Positions 63,442-64,000 of a DNA stretch of 64,000 nt are shown here, piece after piece. Where the stretch lies: assembly GCA_039698075.1 (NCBI GenBank), contig JBDKTJ010000074.1, positions 1-64,000 on the forward strand, read 5' to 3'. Source of the stretch: JAJFVC01 sp039698075 (GTDB taxonomy: Bacteria > Planctomycetota > Planctomycetia > Pirellulales > Thermoguttaceae). The first letter of the stretch is position 1; every line of letters begins with the position of its first letter. The position numbers were made by a program, and so were the translations under genes. Under the pieces are notes generated by a model. The model was given only the letters and a program-made list of their open reading frames with translations, did not search any database and had not been told where the DNA came from.

Positions 63442-64000
63442 ATGCACCGTGACACCCTTCTAAAATGGCTTCGCACGACCGACCCGGAGCGGTTGGCCGA
63501 ACTTTGGCGGCTGGCCGACCAGGCGCGGCGCCAAGCGGTCGGCGACCAGGTTCATCTGCGCGGCTTGATCGAGGTCTCGAATCATTGCGGCCGTCAGTGC
63601 GGCTATTGCGGCTTGTGGGCCGATCATCGGTCGCTGGTCCGGTATCGTATGTCGGACGACGAGATTTTCGGCTGCGCGCGACAGGCCGTCGAGTTTGGCT
63701 ATGGCACGGTGGTGCTTCAGTCGGGCGAGGATTTTGGACTGTCGGCGGATCGGGTGGCCGAGTGGGTGCGACGGATCAAGGCTGCGACGCCGCTGGCCGT
63801 GACGTTGAGCTTGGGCGAGCGCGAGCCGGACGAGTTGGCCCTTTGGCGAGCGGCCGGTGCGGATCGCTACCTGTTGCGGTTCGAGACGTCCAACCGGGCG
63901 TTGTACGAGCGAATCCATCCATCGCGGCCCGGCCAACGGTTCGATCGGTTCGAGTTGCTCGGCCATCTGCGGCGACTCGGCTACGAGGTGGGCAGCGGCG
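63442..64000 (+). CDS. hydE: [FeFe]-hydrogenase H-cluster radical SAM maturase HydE, 3'-truncated by window edge
   Basis: HydE helps build the dithiolate bridge side of the H-cluster during [FeFe]-hydrogenase maturation. The visible 186 residues contain RGLIEVSNHCGRQCGYCGLW, with the CX3CX2C radical SAM site, then VLQSGEDFG and the family's YLLRFETSNRALYERIHPSR segment. The gene runs off the right edge. The start is the ATG at 63442; an in-frame ATG at 63385 would add 19 residues. Related radical SAM enzymes such as PylB share the core, but the residues visible fit HydE best. The hydrogenase and other maturases would lie outside the window. Confidence 0.85.
   Translation, partial: MHRDTLLKWLRTTDPERLAELWRLADQARRQAVGDQVHLRGLIEVSNHCGRQCGYCGLWADHRSLVRYRMSDDEIFGCARQAVEFGYGTVVLQSGEDFGLSADRVAEWVRRIKAATPLAVTLSLGEREPDELALWRAAGADRYLLRFETSNRALYERIHPSRPGQRFDRFELLGHLRRLGYEVGSG

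Overview
The window reads as a piece of chromosome from a member of the Planctomycetota, most likely close to Pirellulales. This rests on lineage-typical proteins: a BBP7-like outer-membrane barrel, an HYExAFE-family protein, FolK fused to a deoxynucleoside kinase, TsaC/Sua5 fused to a low-molecular-weight phosphatase, an ScpB with a very acidic tail, a compact FabZ/FabG/ACP/FabZ/FabF cluster, and several large secreted proteins with no clear family. It is also moderately GC-rich, and many starts have weak Shine-Dalgarno sites. The species cannot be named from the sequence. A HydE-type [FeFe]-hydrogenase maturase cut by the right edge hints at anaerobic or fermentative capacity. I saw no tRNA, rRNA, CRISPR array, insertion sequence or prophage; nearly everything looks like native chromosome.

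Layout. 0-7 kb: two RNA-methyltransferase-type genes, an outer-membrane barrel, HYExAFE, hisS with a YkgJ-type cysteine-cluster gene, and a glutamine amidotransferase. 7-20 kb is housekeeping: folK-dNK, panC, lgt (with an unusual insert), a rhomboid-like protein, scpB, rpiB, tsaC-phosphatase, then obg-coaX-crcB-DUF190 facing folD and rpmA. 20-25 kb: an AmmeMemoRadiSam operon (AMMECR1-Memo fusion plus radical SAM enzyme) behind a LarA-like gene. 25-35 kb: a tripartite RND efflux system with two tandem permeases, an adaptor and a divergent NodT-type outer-membrane factor. 35-40 kb: three Hsp20 genes in one operon, divergent from a secreted TPR-CHAT protein. 40-44 kb: a fatty-acid-synthase-like cluster around a long acyl carrier protein. 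44-57 kb: gap, panB, a TPR protein, a YgiQ-like radical SAM protein, a GT9 glycosyltransferase with mutY, trpC, purH and a PQQ-type propeller protein. 57-64 kb: a conserved-looking 1312-residue protein of unknown role, a second LarA-like protein and hydE.

How the genes work together. panB (46.7 kb), panC (8.2 kb) and coaX (16.3 kb) cover three steps toward coenzyme A, and the acyl carrier protein near 41.6 kb would use the phosphopantetheine derived from it. folK and folD serve folate, and purH uses a folate one-carbon donor. crcB with DUF190 is a common fluoride-export pairing. The best candidates for poorly described biology are the LarA-like/AmrS/AmrAB operon, the FAS-like cluster, the PDZ-bearing Lgt, the secreted CHAT protein and the 1312-residue protein.
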